Shown piece by piece: positions 30,855 through 40,288 of a DNA stretch of 64,000 bases; the first letter of the stretch is position 1; each line of letters begins with the position of its first letter. Made by a program: the position numbers and the translations under genes. Source of the stretch: CAIKMD01 sp963803265 (GTDB lineage Bacteria; Pseudomonadota; Alphaproteobacteria; ATCC43930; CGMCC-115725); the NCBI GenBank assembly GCA_963803265.1, contig CAWDLZ010000011.1, positions 124,001 to 188,000 on the forward strand, in the 5' to 3' direction. The notes below the pieces were generated by a model, which was not told the DNA's origin, made no database searches, and worked only from the letters and a program-made list of their open reading frames with translations.

Positions 30855-30931
30855 TGGCGCGCCCGGAGAGACTCGAACTCCCAACCCCCAGATTCGTAGT
30901 CTGGTGCTCTATCCAATTGAGCTACGGGCGC
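30855..30931 (-). tRNA. tRNA-Arg (anticodon ACG)
   Basis: On the minus strand the cloverleaf reads GCGCCCG acceptor, D arm with AGCTCAATTGGATAGAGC, anticodon stem-loop CAGACTACGAATCTG with ACG anticodon, GGGTTCGAGTCTC-type T arm, matching CGGGCGC, discriminator G and an encoded CCA. ACG is normally deaminated to ICG and reads CGU/CGC/CGA. tRNA genes are frequent integration points, and lower-GC genes lie on its 3' side, but no integrase or repeated 3' end was seen. Confidence 0.95.
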
Positions 30932-31150
30932 CGCGCGCACTCCTCCTAGCGGCAAGCCCACGCCATGGCAAGACGCCGGCGAGAGGCGGCGCGAAAGCGG
31001 CTTGTCGCTGCAAGGAAGATTGCGTAGGATCGAAAGCCGCTGTGCTTTCGGTATCCGCGCCCGGTCGGGGCTTCGTCAACGATCACGGGTTTCGTTCAGT
31101 GGCAAGCGCAGATAATGACAGCCCGATGTCACAAGGGGTGGCCCTAACGC

Positions 31151-32215
31151 ATGCCCGTTTCGCGGTCAAAAATTCTGGCGGTCGCCACAACGCTTGCCCT
31201 CGCCGGCTGCTCTTACGGCAATGACCTGCTCGACTGGGCGACGGGCAGCGCGCCGCCCGCCGCGTCGGGCTCGCAGGCGCAGAACACCGGCGGCACGACG
31301 ATCCCGGTTGCGCCGGCCGCCACCGAGGCCAAACCGCAGCCGACAAACACCGCCTCGCCGCTCCCAGGAGCCACCGCCGCGACCGCCGCGCCAGCGTCCG
31401 GCGCGACATTCGTCGGGCAGAAGGCGCAGGCGCTCGCCGCCGAGCTTGGCCAACTTCAGGGCAACCTCGCGCAACATCAACAGGCGCTGCAATCGGCCCT
31501 CGACCGGATGGCCGACGACGTCGCGCAACTCAACACGATCTCCGACCAGGCCGCGACCAATTCCTCGTTCGGTAACCATCTGCTGGGCGAGGTTCGCTCC
31601 GCCTATACGCAGCAAGGCGGCGTCAACGCCGACCGCGACCGGCTTCGGCAAATCGAGACGCAGACCATCGCCGCCCTCGGCGCGAGCAATCAACTTCGCA
31701 CCAGCGTCAGCGACGAGATCGCCCGGCAAAACGCCTACCTCGCGAGTGAGCGCAACAATCTCGCCGCGATGGCATCGGCCATCCAGAACGGCCAGATCGA
31801 GCAACCGAGCCTCGCCAATCGCAGCTTGGGCGCAAGCCCGCCGCCGGCCGCTGCGCCCGCTCCAGCGCTACGCGCCAGAACCGCGCCCAGTGCCGCCACG
31901 GCGAGCGCGACGGAAGATCGCCCGCTGGTCGTCATCCGGTTCGACCAGCCCAATGTCGATTACAATCAGCCCCTCTACGTGGCGGTGAGTAGCGCGCTCG
32001 AGCGCAAGGCCAGCGCCACCTTCACGATCATGGCGGTGTCGCCGAACGCCGGCACGCCGGCCGAGGTCGCGGTCAACACCGATGCCTCGCGGCAGAATGC
32101 CGAGAATGTTCTGCGCTCGCTGACCAGCATGGGTCTGCCGGCCGACAGGATTACGCTCGCCGCGGCGACGAGCCCGGACATTCAGAGCAACGAGGTCCGG
32201 ATCTTCGTGCATTGA
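31151..32215 (+). CDS. Lipoprotein with coiled coil and OmpA-like C-terminal domain
   Basis: 354 residues. A lipobox 'LALAGC' ends an 18-residue signal, so Cys20 or so is lipidated. Then comes an Ala/Pro-rich stretch (20-90), a helical, probably coiled-coil segment rich in Gln ('LAAELGQLQGNLAQHQQALQSALDRM', in part), a second linker, and a C-terminal 95 residues with 'LVVIRFDQPNVDYNQPLYVAVSSAL' and 'NAENVLRSLTSMGLPADRI' that look like a degenerate OmpA/peptidoglycan-binding fold. Likely an envelope tether or scaffold; exact role unknown. Its stop shares bases with the next ATG (TGATG). Confidence 0.65.
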   Translation: MPVSRSKILAVATTLALAGCSYGNDLLDWATGSAPPAASGSQAQNTGGTTIPVAPAATEAKPQPTNTASPLPGATAATAAPASGATFVGQKAQALAAELGQLQGNLAQHQQALQSALDRMADDVAQLNTISDQAATNSSFGNHLLGEVRSAYTQQGGVNADRDRLRQIETQTIAALGASNQLRTSVSDEIARQNAYLASERNNLAAMASAIQNGQIEQPSLANRSLGASPPPAAAPAPALRARTAPSAATASATEDRPLVVIRFDQPNVDYNQPLYVAVSSALERKASATFTIMAVSPNAGTPAEVAVNTDASRQNAENVLRSLTSMGLPADRITLAAATSPDIQSNEVRIFVH

Positions 32216-32718
32216 TGGGCGCGATGACCGCGTCCGCCACTCCCCTCGACGCCAAGACCTTTCCCGTCACCTGGGAAGAGCTTCACCGCCACGCCCGCGC
32301 GCTCGCCTGGCGGCTCTTGGATCTCGGGCCCTGGCGGGGGATCGTCGCGGTGACGCGCGGCGGCCTGGTGCCGGCGGCGATCGTCGCGCGCGAGCTCGAT
32401 CTGCGGCTCGTCGATACCGTCTGCGTCGCGAGCTATGACGACCGCGAGAAAGGCGGCGTCCAGGTGCTCAAAGCCGTAGCCGGCGACGGTCGCGGATTCC
32501 TTATCGTCAACGACCTCGTCGATACCGGTGAGACCGCTCGCGTGGTGCGGGCGATGCTGCCGAGAGCGCATTTCGCGACGGTCTACGCCAAGCCCGCAGG
32601 CCGGCCGCTCGTCGATACTTTCATCACCGAGGTCAGCCAGGATACCTGGATTCTCTTTCCATGGGATATCGCGCCGCAATTCGCGGCGCCCATCGCCCGC
32701 GCGCGGACGCCGCCATGA
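32215..32718 (+). CDS. gpt: Xanthine phosphoribosyltransferase
   Basis: 167 residues. Converts xanthine/guanine plus PRPP to nucleotides in purine salvage. 'FPVTWEELHRHARALAWRL' and 'AVTRGGLVPAAIVAREL' are typical of Gpt, and the PRPP loop is 'FLIVNDLVDTGETA'. The C-terminal 'DTWILFPWD' closes the family pattern. ATG 32215 overlaps the lipoprotein stop; ATG 32224 is also possible. The stop overlaps the ggt ATG. Confidence 0.9.
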   Translation: MGAMTASATPLDAKTFPVTWEELHRHARALAWRLLDLGPWRGIVAVTRGGLVPAAIVARELDLRLVDTVCVASYDDREKGGVQVLKAVAGDGRGFLIVNDLVDTGETARVVRAMLPRAHFATVYAKPAGRPLVDTFITEVSQDTWILFPWDIAPQFAAPIARARTPP

Positions 32719-34403
32719 AGCCGCGCATTCTCTTGCTAGCATTGATCGTCCTCGCGGCCGCGCTTCCGGCGCACGCCGCGAGCGAGCGGCGCGACATGAT
32801 CGCGACCGCCAATCCGTTGGCATCCGAAGCCGGCCGCGCGATCCTGCGCCGCGGCGGCAGCGCGGTCGATGCCGCGATCGCTGCTCAAATGGTGCTCAAT
32901 CTGGTCGAGCCGGAATCCTCCGGAGTAGGCGGCGGCGCGTTCCTGGTGCTGTGGTCGGCGAAAGAGCATCGCGTCACCACCTTTGATGGCCGCGAGACCG
33001 CGCCGGCGGCGGCCAAGCCCGACCGCTTTCTCGACGCCAGCGGCAAGCCGCTCGGCTATTTCGACGCGCTCGTGGGCGGTCGCTCGGTCGGCGTTCCCGG
33101 CGTGCTGCGCATGCTCGATCTGGCGCATCGGCGCTACGGCAAGCTGCCCTGGGCGAGCCTGTTCGAGCCTGCGATCCGGCTCGCCCAGAGCGGCTTTCCG
33201 ATTTCGCAAAAGCTGCATGACGAGCTGGCGCGCGACCGGCTGTTCCCCAAGGACGGCCCGGCGCGCGCCCTCTTCTATGCCGCCGACGGCAGCGCCAAGC
33301 CGGTCGGAACGATCCTCACCAATCCGGCGCTCGCGGCAACGCTCAAGACCATCGCCGCCGGGGGCGCGGAGAGTTTCTATCGCGGCCCCCTGGCCGACGA
33401 GATCGCGGCCACGGTCGATGGCGCGTTCGTTAATCCCGGCGACCTGAGGCCTTCGGACATCGCGAATTATCGCGCCAAGGAGCGCGCGCCTGTCTGCGGC
33501 ACTTATCGCCAGTACCGGCTGTGCGGCATGGGACCGCCGAGTTCGGGTGGCGTCGCCGTGATCGAGCTCCTCGACTTGCTTCAACCCTTCGACCTGCGGC
33601 ATCAGCCGAACACCGCCGCGGCGTGGAATCTGTTCGCCCAGGCCAGCCGGCTCGCCTATGCCGACCGCGACCGCTATGTCGGCGATCCCGATTTCGTCGC
33701 CGCGCCGATCGCGGGGATGCTCGATCGGGCCTACCTTGCCGCGCGCTCTAAGCTGATCGATCCCGCGCATCTGCCGCCGGGTCCGGTCGCGCCCGGCGAT
33801 CCGCCCGGGCTTCATGCCGATAACTGGGGCCGCGATGCGACGCCCGAATTTCCCTCGACCAGCAATCTGGCGGTCGTCGACCGCGACGGCAATGCGTTGG
33901 ACATGACGACGACCATCGAATTCGCTTTCGGCTCGCATCTGATGGTCGGCGGATTCCTGCTCAACAACGAGCTCACCGATTTCTCCTTCGTGCCCGAGGA
34001 GGACGGCCGCGCGGTGGCGAACCGGGTCGAGGGCGGCAAGCGACCGCGCAGTTCGATGTCGCCGACGCTCGTGTTCGACCACAACGGCAAGCTCGCCTTG
34101 GCCCTGGGCTCGGCCGGCGGCGCCGACATCATCACCGATGTCGCCAAGACGCTGGTCGCGGTACTCGATTGGCATGACGGGCTGCAACAGGCGATGGACC
34201 TGCCCAATGTCGGCAACCGCAATGGCGCCACCGAGGTCGAGGCGGCCCATGACGCCGATGCTCTGGCGGCTTCGCTTGCCGCTTTGGGGCACGATGTTCA
34301 TCGCAGCGGGCGCAATAGCGGGCTGTCCGGCATCGAGATCACGCCGCAAGGCTTCGCGGGCGCCGCCGACAAGCGACGCGCGGGCACGGCGCTGGGCGAT
34401 TAA
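32715..34403 (+). CDS. ggt: Gamma-glutamyltransferase
   Basis: 562 residues, periplasmic. Signal peptide 'ILLLALIVLAAALPAHA'. 'MIATANPLASEAGRAIL', 'NLVEPESSGVGGGAFL', the glutamyl-binding Arg in 'FDGRETAP', and the autocleavage/nucleophile Thr in 'PSTSNLAVVD' (preceding 'GNALDMTTTIEFAFGS') are all visible. It splits into large and small subunits and hydrolyses or transfers gamma-glutamyl groups of glutathione. ATG 32715 overlaps the gpt stop (ATGA). Confidence 0.92.
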   Translation: MKPRILLLALIVLAAALPAHAASERRDMIATANPLASEAGRAILRRGGSAVDAAIAAQMVLNLVEPESSGVGGGAFLVLWSAKEHRVTTFDGRETAPAAAKPDRFLDASGKPLGYFDALVGGRSVGVPGVLRMLDLAHRRYGKLPWASLFEPAIRLAQSGFPISQKLHDELARDRLFPKDGPARALFYAADGSAKPVGTILTNPALAATLKTIAAGGAESFYRGPLADEIAATVDGAFVNPGDLRPSDIANYRAKERAPVCGTYRQYRLCGMGPPSSGGVAVIELLDLLQPFDLRHQPNTAAAWNLFAQASRLAYADRDRYVGDPDFVAAPIAGMLDRAYLAARSKLIDPAHLPPGPVAPGDPPGLHADNWGRDATPEFPSTSNLAVVDRDGNALDMTTTIEFAFGSHLMVGGFLLNNELTDFSFVPEEDGRAVANRVEGGKRPRSSMSPTLVFDHNGKLALALGSAGGADIITDVAKTLVAVLDWHDGLQQAMDLPNVGNRNGATEVEAAHDADALAASLAALGHDVHRSGRNSGLSGIEITPQGFAGAADKRRAGTALGD

Positions 34404-34416
34404 GGCGGCCCATGAC

Positions 34417-35617
34417 ATGACCGACCATCGCGCCGCGCGGCCCATCATCCGGCTGTTGCCGGGCCACGACAAGCGCGCCGCCTTCGGCCATCCCTGGGTC
34501 TATTCCAACGAGGTGGCGATGGACGCCGCCGCGAAAGCGCTGCCGCCGGACAGCCTCGTCAACCTCGTGACCGCCAACGACAAGAGCCTCGGCACAGCGA
34601 CCTTCAATCCCCACACGCTGGTGGCCGCGCGCATGCCTCAACCGCGATCCCGGCGCCGTCATCGACGAGAATTTCTTCGCCGCCCGGTTGGAGCGCGCGC
34701 TGGCCTGGCGCCGCAAGCTTTACGACGAGCCCTATTACCGGCTCGTCCATGCCGAGGCCGACGGTCTTCCGGGCGTGGTGATCGATCGCTTCGGCGAGGT
34801 GCTCGCCTGCCAGATCAACACCGCCGGCATGGCGGCGCTCGAGGCGCCGCTCCTCGCCGCGCTGCGGCGCGTGCTTCAGCCGCGCGCGATCGTGCTGCGC
34901 AACGACACCGCCCAGCGCGCGCTCGAGGGGCTGGCCGAGGAGGAGCGCGTGGCCTTCGGCGCGCTGACGCCGCCCATCGAGATTGCCGAGAATGGCGCAC
35001 GCTTCCTTATCGATCCGCTGGCCGGGCAGAAGACCGGCTGGTTCTACGATCACCGCGAGAATCGGCGCTTTACCGCGCGCCTCGCGCACGACGCGCGCGT
35101 GCTCGATCTTTATTGCTTCGGCGGCGGCTTCGGCATCCAGGCGGCGCTCGGCGGCGCGCGCGAGGTGCTGGCGATTGACCGCTCGGAGCCGGCGCTGGCG
35201 CTTGCCGTCGCTTCGGCCAAGCTCAACGGCGTCAACGGCTGCTGCCGGTTTCAGCGCGGCGAGGTCTTCGCCGAGCTGGAGCGCCTGCACGGCCAAGGCG
35301 AGCGCTTCGATCTCGTGATCGCCGACCCGCCCGCCTTCGCGCATTCGAAGAAGGAGCTCGGGGCCGCGCTGCGCGGCTATCGCAAGCTGGCGCGGCTCGC
35401 TGCCGCGCTGGTCGCTAAGGGGGGCGCGCTTTTCATCGCGTCTTGCTCGCATCAGGTCGAGCCCGATGCTTTCGCCGAGGCGGTGCGGCGCGGCCTCCAG
35501 GACGCGCAGCGCGAAGGCCGCATCATCGCCGCGACGGGCGCGGCGCCCGATCACCCCGTCCACCCGCTGTTGCCGGAAAGCGCCTATCTCAAGGCGGAGA
35601 CGCTAATCCTGGACTAG
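34417..35617 (+). CDS. RlmI-like class I rRNA (cytosine-C5-) methyltransferase, one frameshift
   Basis: PUA domain at the N-terminus ('GHDKRAAFGHPWVYSNEV') followed by a Rossmann methyltransferase: 'VIDRFGEVLACQINTAGM', 'LIDPLAGQKTGWFYDHRENR', SAM site 'VLDLYCFGGGFGIQAA' and catalytic 'ADPPAFAHSKKE'. This is the RlmI/RlmK-type layout that methylates 23S rRNA. One extra base near 34636 separates 'LVAARM' from 'LNRDPGAVID'; corrected length is 399 residues. Its stop overlaps the stop of the convergent kinase gene by four bases. Confidence 0.85.
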
Positions 35618-36997
35618 CGGGGGAGACTCAGCCGGAAGATCGTGCCCGAGGCGGAGCTTTCCTCGAGCGCGACGTCGCCGCCATGGGCGCGCATCACCTC
35701 GCGCGCGATGGCGAGGCCGAGCCCTGTCCCACCCGGCCGCGCCGAGCCCGCGAAGGGCCGGAACAGATTATCGCGCGCCTTGGGCGGCAAGCCCGGACCG
35801 TCGTCTTCCGCCTCGATCACCAACATGGTATCGGCCGCGACGGCGCGCACCGTGAAGCGATGGGCGCCCGCCTCGGCCGCGTTCCGCGCCAGATTCTGCA
35901 GCACGCGGAACAGCTGGTCGCGATCGGCCTCGGCGATGATGGCGGGCGGCACCTTGTTCGCGAGCCGCCATCCACCATCGCCCAATTCGAGCCCGAACGT
36001 GTCCAGCTCCTCGACCAGACCGCTAAGCGCGAAGCGCGAGCGCCGCAGCGGGGCCGCGCCCTCGCGGGTGTAGTCGAGCGTGCCGGTGCAGAGCGCGACG
36101 GCGCGGTCGATCGCGGCGACGAGCTTCGGCGCCACGCGCCGCACCTCGGGCACGGCGCTCCCGGCGATGCTGTCGGACAAGAGGCGCATGGTCGAGAGCG
36201 ACGTTCCGGAGATCGTGATTGATCTTGGTGACCGCCTCGCCAAGCGCGGCCAAGTCGCCTTTCTGGCTCATCGCCTGGCGCACGGTTTCCTGCATGGCGG
36301 CGAATTCGCGCTCCGCCTGGCCGACCTCGTCGCGGCGCCGCGGCGGAGCGAGGCTCAGCGAAGCGTTCTCGGGATGCTCGCGGAACTGGATCATGCCCTG
36401 GGTCAGGCGCCGCATCGGCGCCACGAGCAGCCACTGCAGGCTCACATAGACGAGCGCCGCCGTCACCAGCGAGATGACGAGCGAAACCCCGAACAGGCGC
36501 TCGGCGAAATCCCACATCTCGGCGCGCAAGGGCGCTTCGTCGAGCAGCACCTCCACGACGACCCCCGGCTCCTTGGCCGAGGCGTCGAGCACGCGCAGGA
36601 TGCGGTTGTCGCCGCGCATCAGCATGCCGAGAGCGTCGCGGATGAGCGAGAACATGCCGGCGCCGCGCAGATCGAAGGTGGCGTCGGGCACGGGCGGCAT
36701 CTCGGAGTCGATCATCAGGGTTGAGTCTGGCTTGTGAACGACGATGCCATGCGCGCCGACATCGGCCAGCAGCTCGTTGGCCAGCGATTGGGTCACCATA
36801 TTGTCGGGCGTCGCGTCGAGCGCGAACACCGCGAGCCGCGCCGCATCGAGCCGATCTTCCAGATAGGCCAGCCGGTCGCGCGCCACCGAAGGCAGGAAGA
36901 TCAGGAGCTCGCACAGCATCACGAAGAAGACAGTGAGAAGCAGCAGCCGGGCCGATAGACCGGTCACGAATCCGTTGGGCAACCGCTTGAAGGGCAT
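35614..36997 (-). CDS. Sensor histidine kinase, one frameshift
   Basis: About 460 residues after correction. N-terminal membrane helix 'LLLLTVFFVMLCELLIFL', a periplasmic sensor of about 130 residues, a second helix 'SLVISLVTAALVYVSLQWLLV', HAMP, then the H-box 'KINHDLRN', and the HATPase domain with N box 'LARNAAEAG', G1 'DDGPGLPP' and G2 'GTGLGLAIA'. An extra base near 36207 breaks the frame between 'DLRN' and 'STMRLL'. No response regulator lies nearby, so the partner is encoded elsewhere. ATG 36997 has GGAA five bases upstream; ATG 37003 is an alternative. Confidence 0.85.
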
Positions 36998-37024
36998 CAG
37001 CATTCCGGGGGTGCCGCCGCGCCG

Positions 37025-37053
37025 TTGACTAAACCCGTCGGCTCTCCTATACA
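37025..37053 (+). promoter_or_regulatory. Strong sigma-70 promoter of the rpmH operon
   Basis: TTGACT at 37025-37030 and TATACA at 37048-37053 with the ideal 17-base spacer, 41 bases before the rpmH start. This is the best promoter match I see in the window and fits the high output expected for a ribosomal protein gene. Confidence 0.75.
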
Positions 37054-37093
37054 GCGCCGTCCCATCCGAGAGAAGCGCCGCCGGAGCACTCCC

Positions 37094-37228
37094 TTGAAGC
37101 GCACCTATCAGCCGAGCAAACTGGTCCGCAAGCGCCGTCACGGCTTTCGCGCCCGCATGGCCACCGTCGGCGGGCGCCGCGTGGTGGCGAGCCGGCGCGC
37201 CAAGGGCCGCAAGCGCCTCTCGGCTTGA
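37094..37228 (+). CDS. rpmH: 50S ribosomal protein L34
   Basis: 44 residues, 'LKRTYQPSKLVRKRRHGFRA...GRKRLSA', the normal L34 sequence. The start is TTG 37094, since the protein begins one codon before KRTYQPS and no ATG is available; CGGAG lies just ahead. First gene of the conserved rpmH-rnpA-yidD-yidC block. Confidence 0.97.
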   Translation: MKRTYQPSKLVRKRRHGFRARMATVGGRRVVASRRAKGRKRLSA

Positions 37229-37250
37229 GGGTCGACCAGGGCTCCGCGCC

Positions 37251-37622
37251 ATGCCTGCCGTCGCGCGCCTCAAGCGCCGGCCCGAGTTTCTGGCCGTTGC
37301 CGCCAGCCGCCGGAAATGGGTCGCCCCGGGCCTCATCCTGCAAGCCGCGCGCCGCCCGGAGGATTTGAGCTTGCCGCCCGCGCCCCGCATCGGCTTCACC
37401 GCCAGCCGCAGGGTCGGCAATGCCGTCGCGCGCAACCGCGCCCGACGCCGGTTGAAGGCCGCCGCCGAGGCGGTCCTGCCTAGCGACGGCGCGACCGGCT
37501 TCGACTATGTCCTCGTGGCCCGCACCGCCACGCTGGACCGGAATTTCTCCGATCTCGTCGGCGATCTCGAGACCGCGCTCGCCCGCGTGCACGCCGCCGA
37601 CCCGGTCCGGGGCGCAGCATGA
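37251..37622 (+). CDS. rnpA: Ribonuclease P protein component
   Basis: 123 residues, the basic protein subunit that helps RNase P RNA mature tRNA 5' ends. 'RLKRRPEFLAVAASRRKW' and the RNR signature 'RVGNAVARNRARRRLKAA' are diagnostic, with 'YVLVARTATLDRNFSDLVGDL' at the end. ATG 37251, 22 bases after rpmH. The stop overlaps the yidD ATG (ATGA). Confidence 0.95.
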   Translation: MPAVARLKRRPEFLAVAASRRKWVAPGLILQAARRPEDLSLPPAPRIGFTASRRVGNAVARNRARRRLKAAAEAVLPSDGATGFDYVLVARTATLDRNFSDLVGDLETALARVHAADPVRGAA

Positions 37623-37861
37623 TCGGCGCCCTCCTGCGCGGCTTCATCGGCGCCTATCAGCTCTTGCTCGCGCCGCTCTTGTTGCCGAGTTGCCGGTTCG
37701 AGCCGAGCTGCTCGCGTTATGCGCAAGAAGCGATCGCGACCCACGGGGCGCTGCGCGGCGTGGCGATGGCGGCGAAACGCCTGTTGCGCTGCCATCCCTG
37801 GGGCGGCAGCGGCTATGACCCGGTGCCGTCGCCGCGCTGCACCGACTTGCACGGCCACTGA
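37619..37861 (+). CDS. yidD: Membrane protein insertion efficiency factor YidD
   Basis: 80 residues. 'FIGAYQLLLAPLLLPSCRFEPSCSRYAQEAI' in parts and 'CHPWGGSGYDPVP' are the YidD signature (conserved cysteines and CHPWxxGGxDPVP-like end). It sits peripherally at the inner membrane and aids YidC. Coupled to rnpA by ATGA and one base from yidC. Confidence 0.95.
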   Translation: MIGALLRGFIGAYQLLLAPLLLPSCRFEPSCSRYAQEAIATHGALRGVAMAAKRLLRCHPWGGSGYDPVPSPRCTDLHGH

Positions 37862-37862
37862 C

Positions 37863-39599
37863 ATGGATCAGCAGAAAAACCTCATCCTCGCGATCGTGGT
37901 CTCGGTGGTGATCCTGCTGGGGTTCCAATATTTCATCGCGCCCAGATCGACGGCGCCGGTGCCGGCCCCGCAAACCGGTCAAACCGCGGCGCCGCAACCG
38001 GCCCCGGCCGCGCCCGGCGCCGCTGTGACCGGAGCCGCGGCGCCCGCGCCGCGCGAGACCGTGCTGGAGAAGACTCCGCGCATCAAAATCGACACGCCGC
38101 GCCTCACCGGCTCGATCAATCTGGTAGGCGGCAAGCTCGACGATCTGACGCTCGTCAGCTACCGCGAGACCCCCGATCCGGACAGCCCCCAGATCGTGCT
38201 GCTCGCGCCCGAGGGCACCGCGGAGCCCTATTCGATCCAGTTCGGTTGGGTCGCCGGCGGCGACGGAAGCGTCAAAGTTCCCGGACCCGATACGCTCTGG
38301 ACCAGCGCGGGCGGCGAGCTCACGCCCGATCATCCGGTCGATCTCACCTGGAACAATGGCGCGGGCCTCACCTTCACCCGCCGCTTCAGCATCGACAGCG
38401 ACTATATGTTCTCGATGGCGCAGACCGTGACGAACGCCTCGGGCGCGGCAGTGTCGCTGTTCCCCTATGCCCTGGTGGCGCGCGAGGGCCAGGTGCCGGT
38501 GTCAACGACCTATCTCCTGCATGTCGGACCGATCGGCGTCTTCAACGGCACGCTGCAGGACACCTACAAATACGCCAACCTCAAAGGCGCCCCGCCGGTC
38601 GAATTCGACTCGACCGGCGGTTGGCTCGGCTTCACCGACAAATACTGGCTGACGGCGCTCATTCCCGATCAGAACGAGGCCGTGAAAGCGCGCTTCACCG
38701 AGACCGAGCGCGACGGCACCGACGTCTACCAAGCGGATTACCGCGGCACCGAGCATTCGTTGGCCGCCGGGGCGAGCATCAGCGAGAATTCGCGGCTCTT
38801 CGCGGGCGCCAAGGAAGTCGCGCTCTTGGACCGCTACGAGAGCGAGGGCGTGCCGCGCTTCGACCGCGCGATCGATTTCGGGTGGTTCTATTTCCTAACG
38901 AAGCCGATCTTCCTGACGCTCGACTTCTTTTACGGCATCATCGGGAATTTCGGCCTCGCCATCATGCTGCTGACGGTTCTCATCAAGCTGCTGTTCTTCC
39001 CGCTCGCCAACAAATCCTACAAGGCGATGAGCAAGATGAAGCAGCTTCAGCCCGAGATGAAGGTGCTGCGCGAGCGCTTCGGCGACGACAAGGCAAAGCT
39101 CAACCAGGAAATGATGGCGCTCTACAAGCGGGTCGGCGCCAATCCGATGGCGGGCTGCCTGCCGATCGCCATCCAGATTCCGGTGTTCTTCTCGCTCTAT
39201 AAAACGCTTTACGTCACGATCGAGATGCGCCAGGCGCCGTTCTTCGGCTGGATTCACGATCTCTCCGCGCCCGACCCGACGAGCTTCGCCAACCTGTTCG
39301 GGCTGCTGCACTTCGCTCCGCCGAGCTTTCTGATGATCGGAGCGTGGCCGCTCATCATGGGCGTCACCATGTTCCTGCAGCAGAAGCTCAACCCGGCACC
39401 GCCCGACCCGATGCAGGCCAAGATGTTCATGGCGCTGCCCTTCGTCTTCACCTACATGCTGGCGCAATTCGCCTCGGGCCTGGTGATCTACTGGGCGTGG
39501 AACAATTTGCTATCGATCACGCAGCAATGGCTGATCATGCGCCAGGCCGGCGTCACCCGCGCCAAGCCGGTCAAGCCCGTCAAGCCCGTCAAGACCTAA
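37863..39599 (+). CDS. yidC: Membrane protein insertase YidC
   Basis: 578 residues. N-terminal helix 'NLILAIVVSVVILLGFQYF', a Pro/Ala linker, the large periplasmic beta domain (about 80-340), then the conserved five-helix core starting 'GWFYFLTKPIFLTLDFFYGIIGNFGLAI' in parts, with the coiled cytoplasmic loop 'SYKAMSKMKQLQPEMKVLRERF' and 'PMAGCLPIAIQIPVFFSLYKTL'. Ends with three direct 'VKP' repeats in a basic tail. ATG 37863 is the family start. Inserts membrane proteins with or without SecYEG. Confidence 0.96.
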   Translation: MDQQKNLILAIVVSVVILLGFQYFIAPRSTAPVPAPQTGQTAAPQPAPAAPGAAVTGAAAPAPRETVLEKTPRIKIDTPRLTGSINLVGGKLDDLTLVSYRETPDPDSPQIVLLAPEGTAEPYSIQFGWVAGGDGSVKVPGPDTLWTSAGGELTPDHPVDLTWNNGAGLTFTRRFSIDSDYMFSMAQTVTNASGAAVSLFPYALVAREGQVPVSTTYLLHVGPIGVFNGTLQDTYKYANLKGAPPVEFDSTGGWLGFTDKYWLTALIPDQNEAVKARFTETERDGTDVYQADYRGTEHSLAAGASISENSRLFAGAKEVALLDRYESEGVPRFDRAIDFGWFYFLTKPIFLTLDFFYGIIGNFGLAIMLLTVLIKLLFFPLANKSYKAMSKMKQLQPEMKVLRERFGDDKAKLNQEMMALYKRVGANPMAGCLPIAIQIPVFFSLYKTLYVTIEMRQAPFFGWIHDLSAPDPTSFANLFGLLHFAPPSFLMIGAWPLIMGVTMFLQQKLNPAPPDPMQAKMFMALPFVFTYMLAQFASGLVIYWAWNNLLSITQQWLIMRQAGVTRAKPVKPVKPVKT

Positions 39600-39604
39600 A
39601 CGCG

Positions 39605-40276
39605 ATGCCCGACGCCGTCCATCCAGCGCAGGCAGCGCTCGATGCCGCTGCGGTCGAGCATGGCCGGCTGCTGTTCGCAGCACCCTGCCGCTTCATCGCC
39701 GGCGCGGCCGATGCCGAGGGGCTTCCGCCCGGCGCCTTGCCCGAGATCGCCTTCGCCGGCCGCTCCAATGTCGGGAAGTCGAGCCTCGTCAACGCCCTCA
39801 GCGGGCAGAGCGCGCTCGCTCGCGTCTCGCGCCTGCCGGGGCGCACGCGGCAGATCAATTTCTTCGATCTCGGCGGCCGCTTGATGCTCGCGGATCTGCC
39901 GGGCCATGGCTATGCCGCGGCCCCGAAGCACGAGATCGTCGGCTGGGCTAGGCTGATCGCTCAATACATGCGCGGCCGCGCGACCCTGCGGCGCGTGCTC
40001 CTCCTGATCGACGCGCGTTTCGGCATCAAGGAGGCGGACCTGCCGCTGATGAAATTGTTGGACGAGGCCGCGGTGTCGTTCCAGGCCGTCCTCACCAAGG
40101 CCGATACCGTGGCGCCGGGCGAATACGCGACGCTTCTGGCGGGCTTGGCCGCGACCCTTGCCAAGCACCCGGCCGCGCATCCGGTCATCCATATCACCAG
40201 CGCGCGCGAGCATTTCGGCGTCGCTGAGCTTCGGGCCGAGTTGGCCACGCTGGCGGCTGCGGCGCAGGCGCGCTAG
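39605..40276 (+). CDS. engB: Ribosome biogenesis GTP-binding protein EngB (YihA/YsxC)
   Basis: 223 residues. TRAFAC GTPase with G1 'GRSNVGKSSLVNAL', G2/G3 'PGRTRQINFF' and 'ADLPGHGYA', G4 'LTKAD', G5 'ITSAR'. EngB is needed for large ribosomal subunit assembly. ATG 39605, five bases after the yidC stop. It and argB follow yidC in the usual alphaproteobacterial order. Confidence 0.95.
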   Translation: MPDAVHPAQAALDAAAVEHGRLLFAAPCRFIAGAADAEGLPPGALPEIAFAGRSNVGKSSLVNALSGQSALARVSRLPGRTRQINFFDLGGRLMLADLPGHGYAAAPKHEIVGWARLIAQYMRGRATLRRVLLLIDARFGIKEADLPLMKLLDEAAVSFQAVLTKADTVAPGEYATLLAGLAATLAKHPAAHPVIHITSAREHFGVAELRAELATLAAAAQAR

Positions 40277-40288
40277 ATTTCGCCCGCC

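Noticed and set aside
30859..30931. Integration site (att) at tRNA-Arg
   Set aside because: No integrase, no direct repeat of the tRNA 3' end was found in the window.
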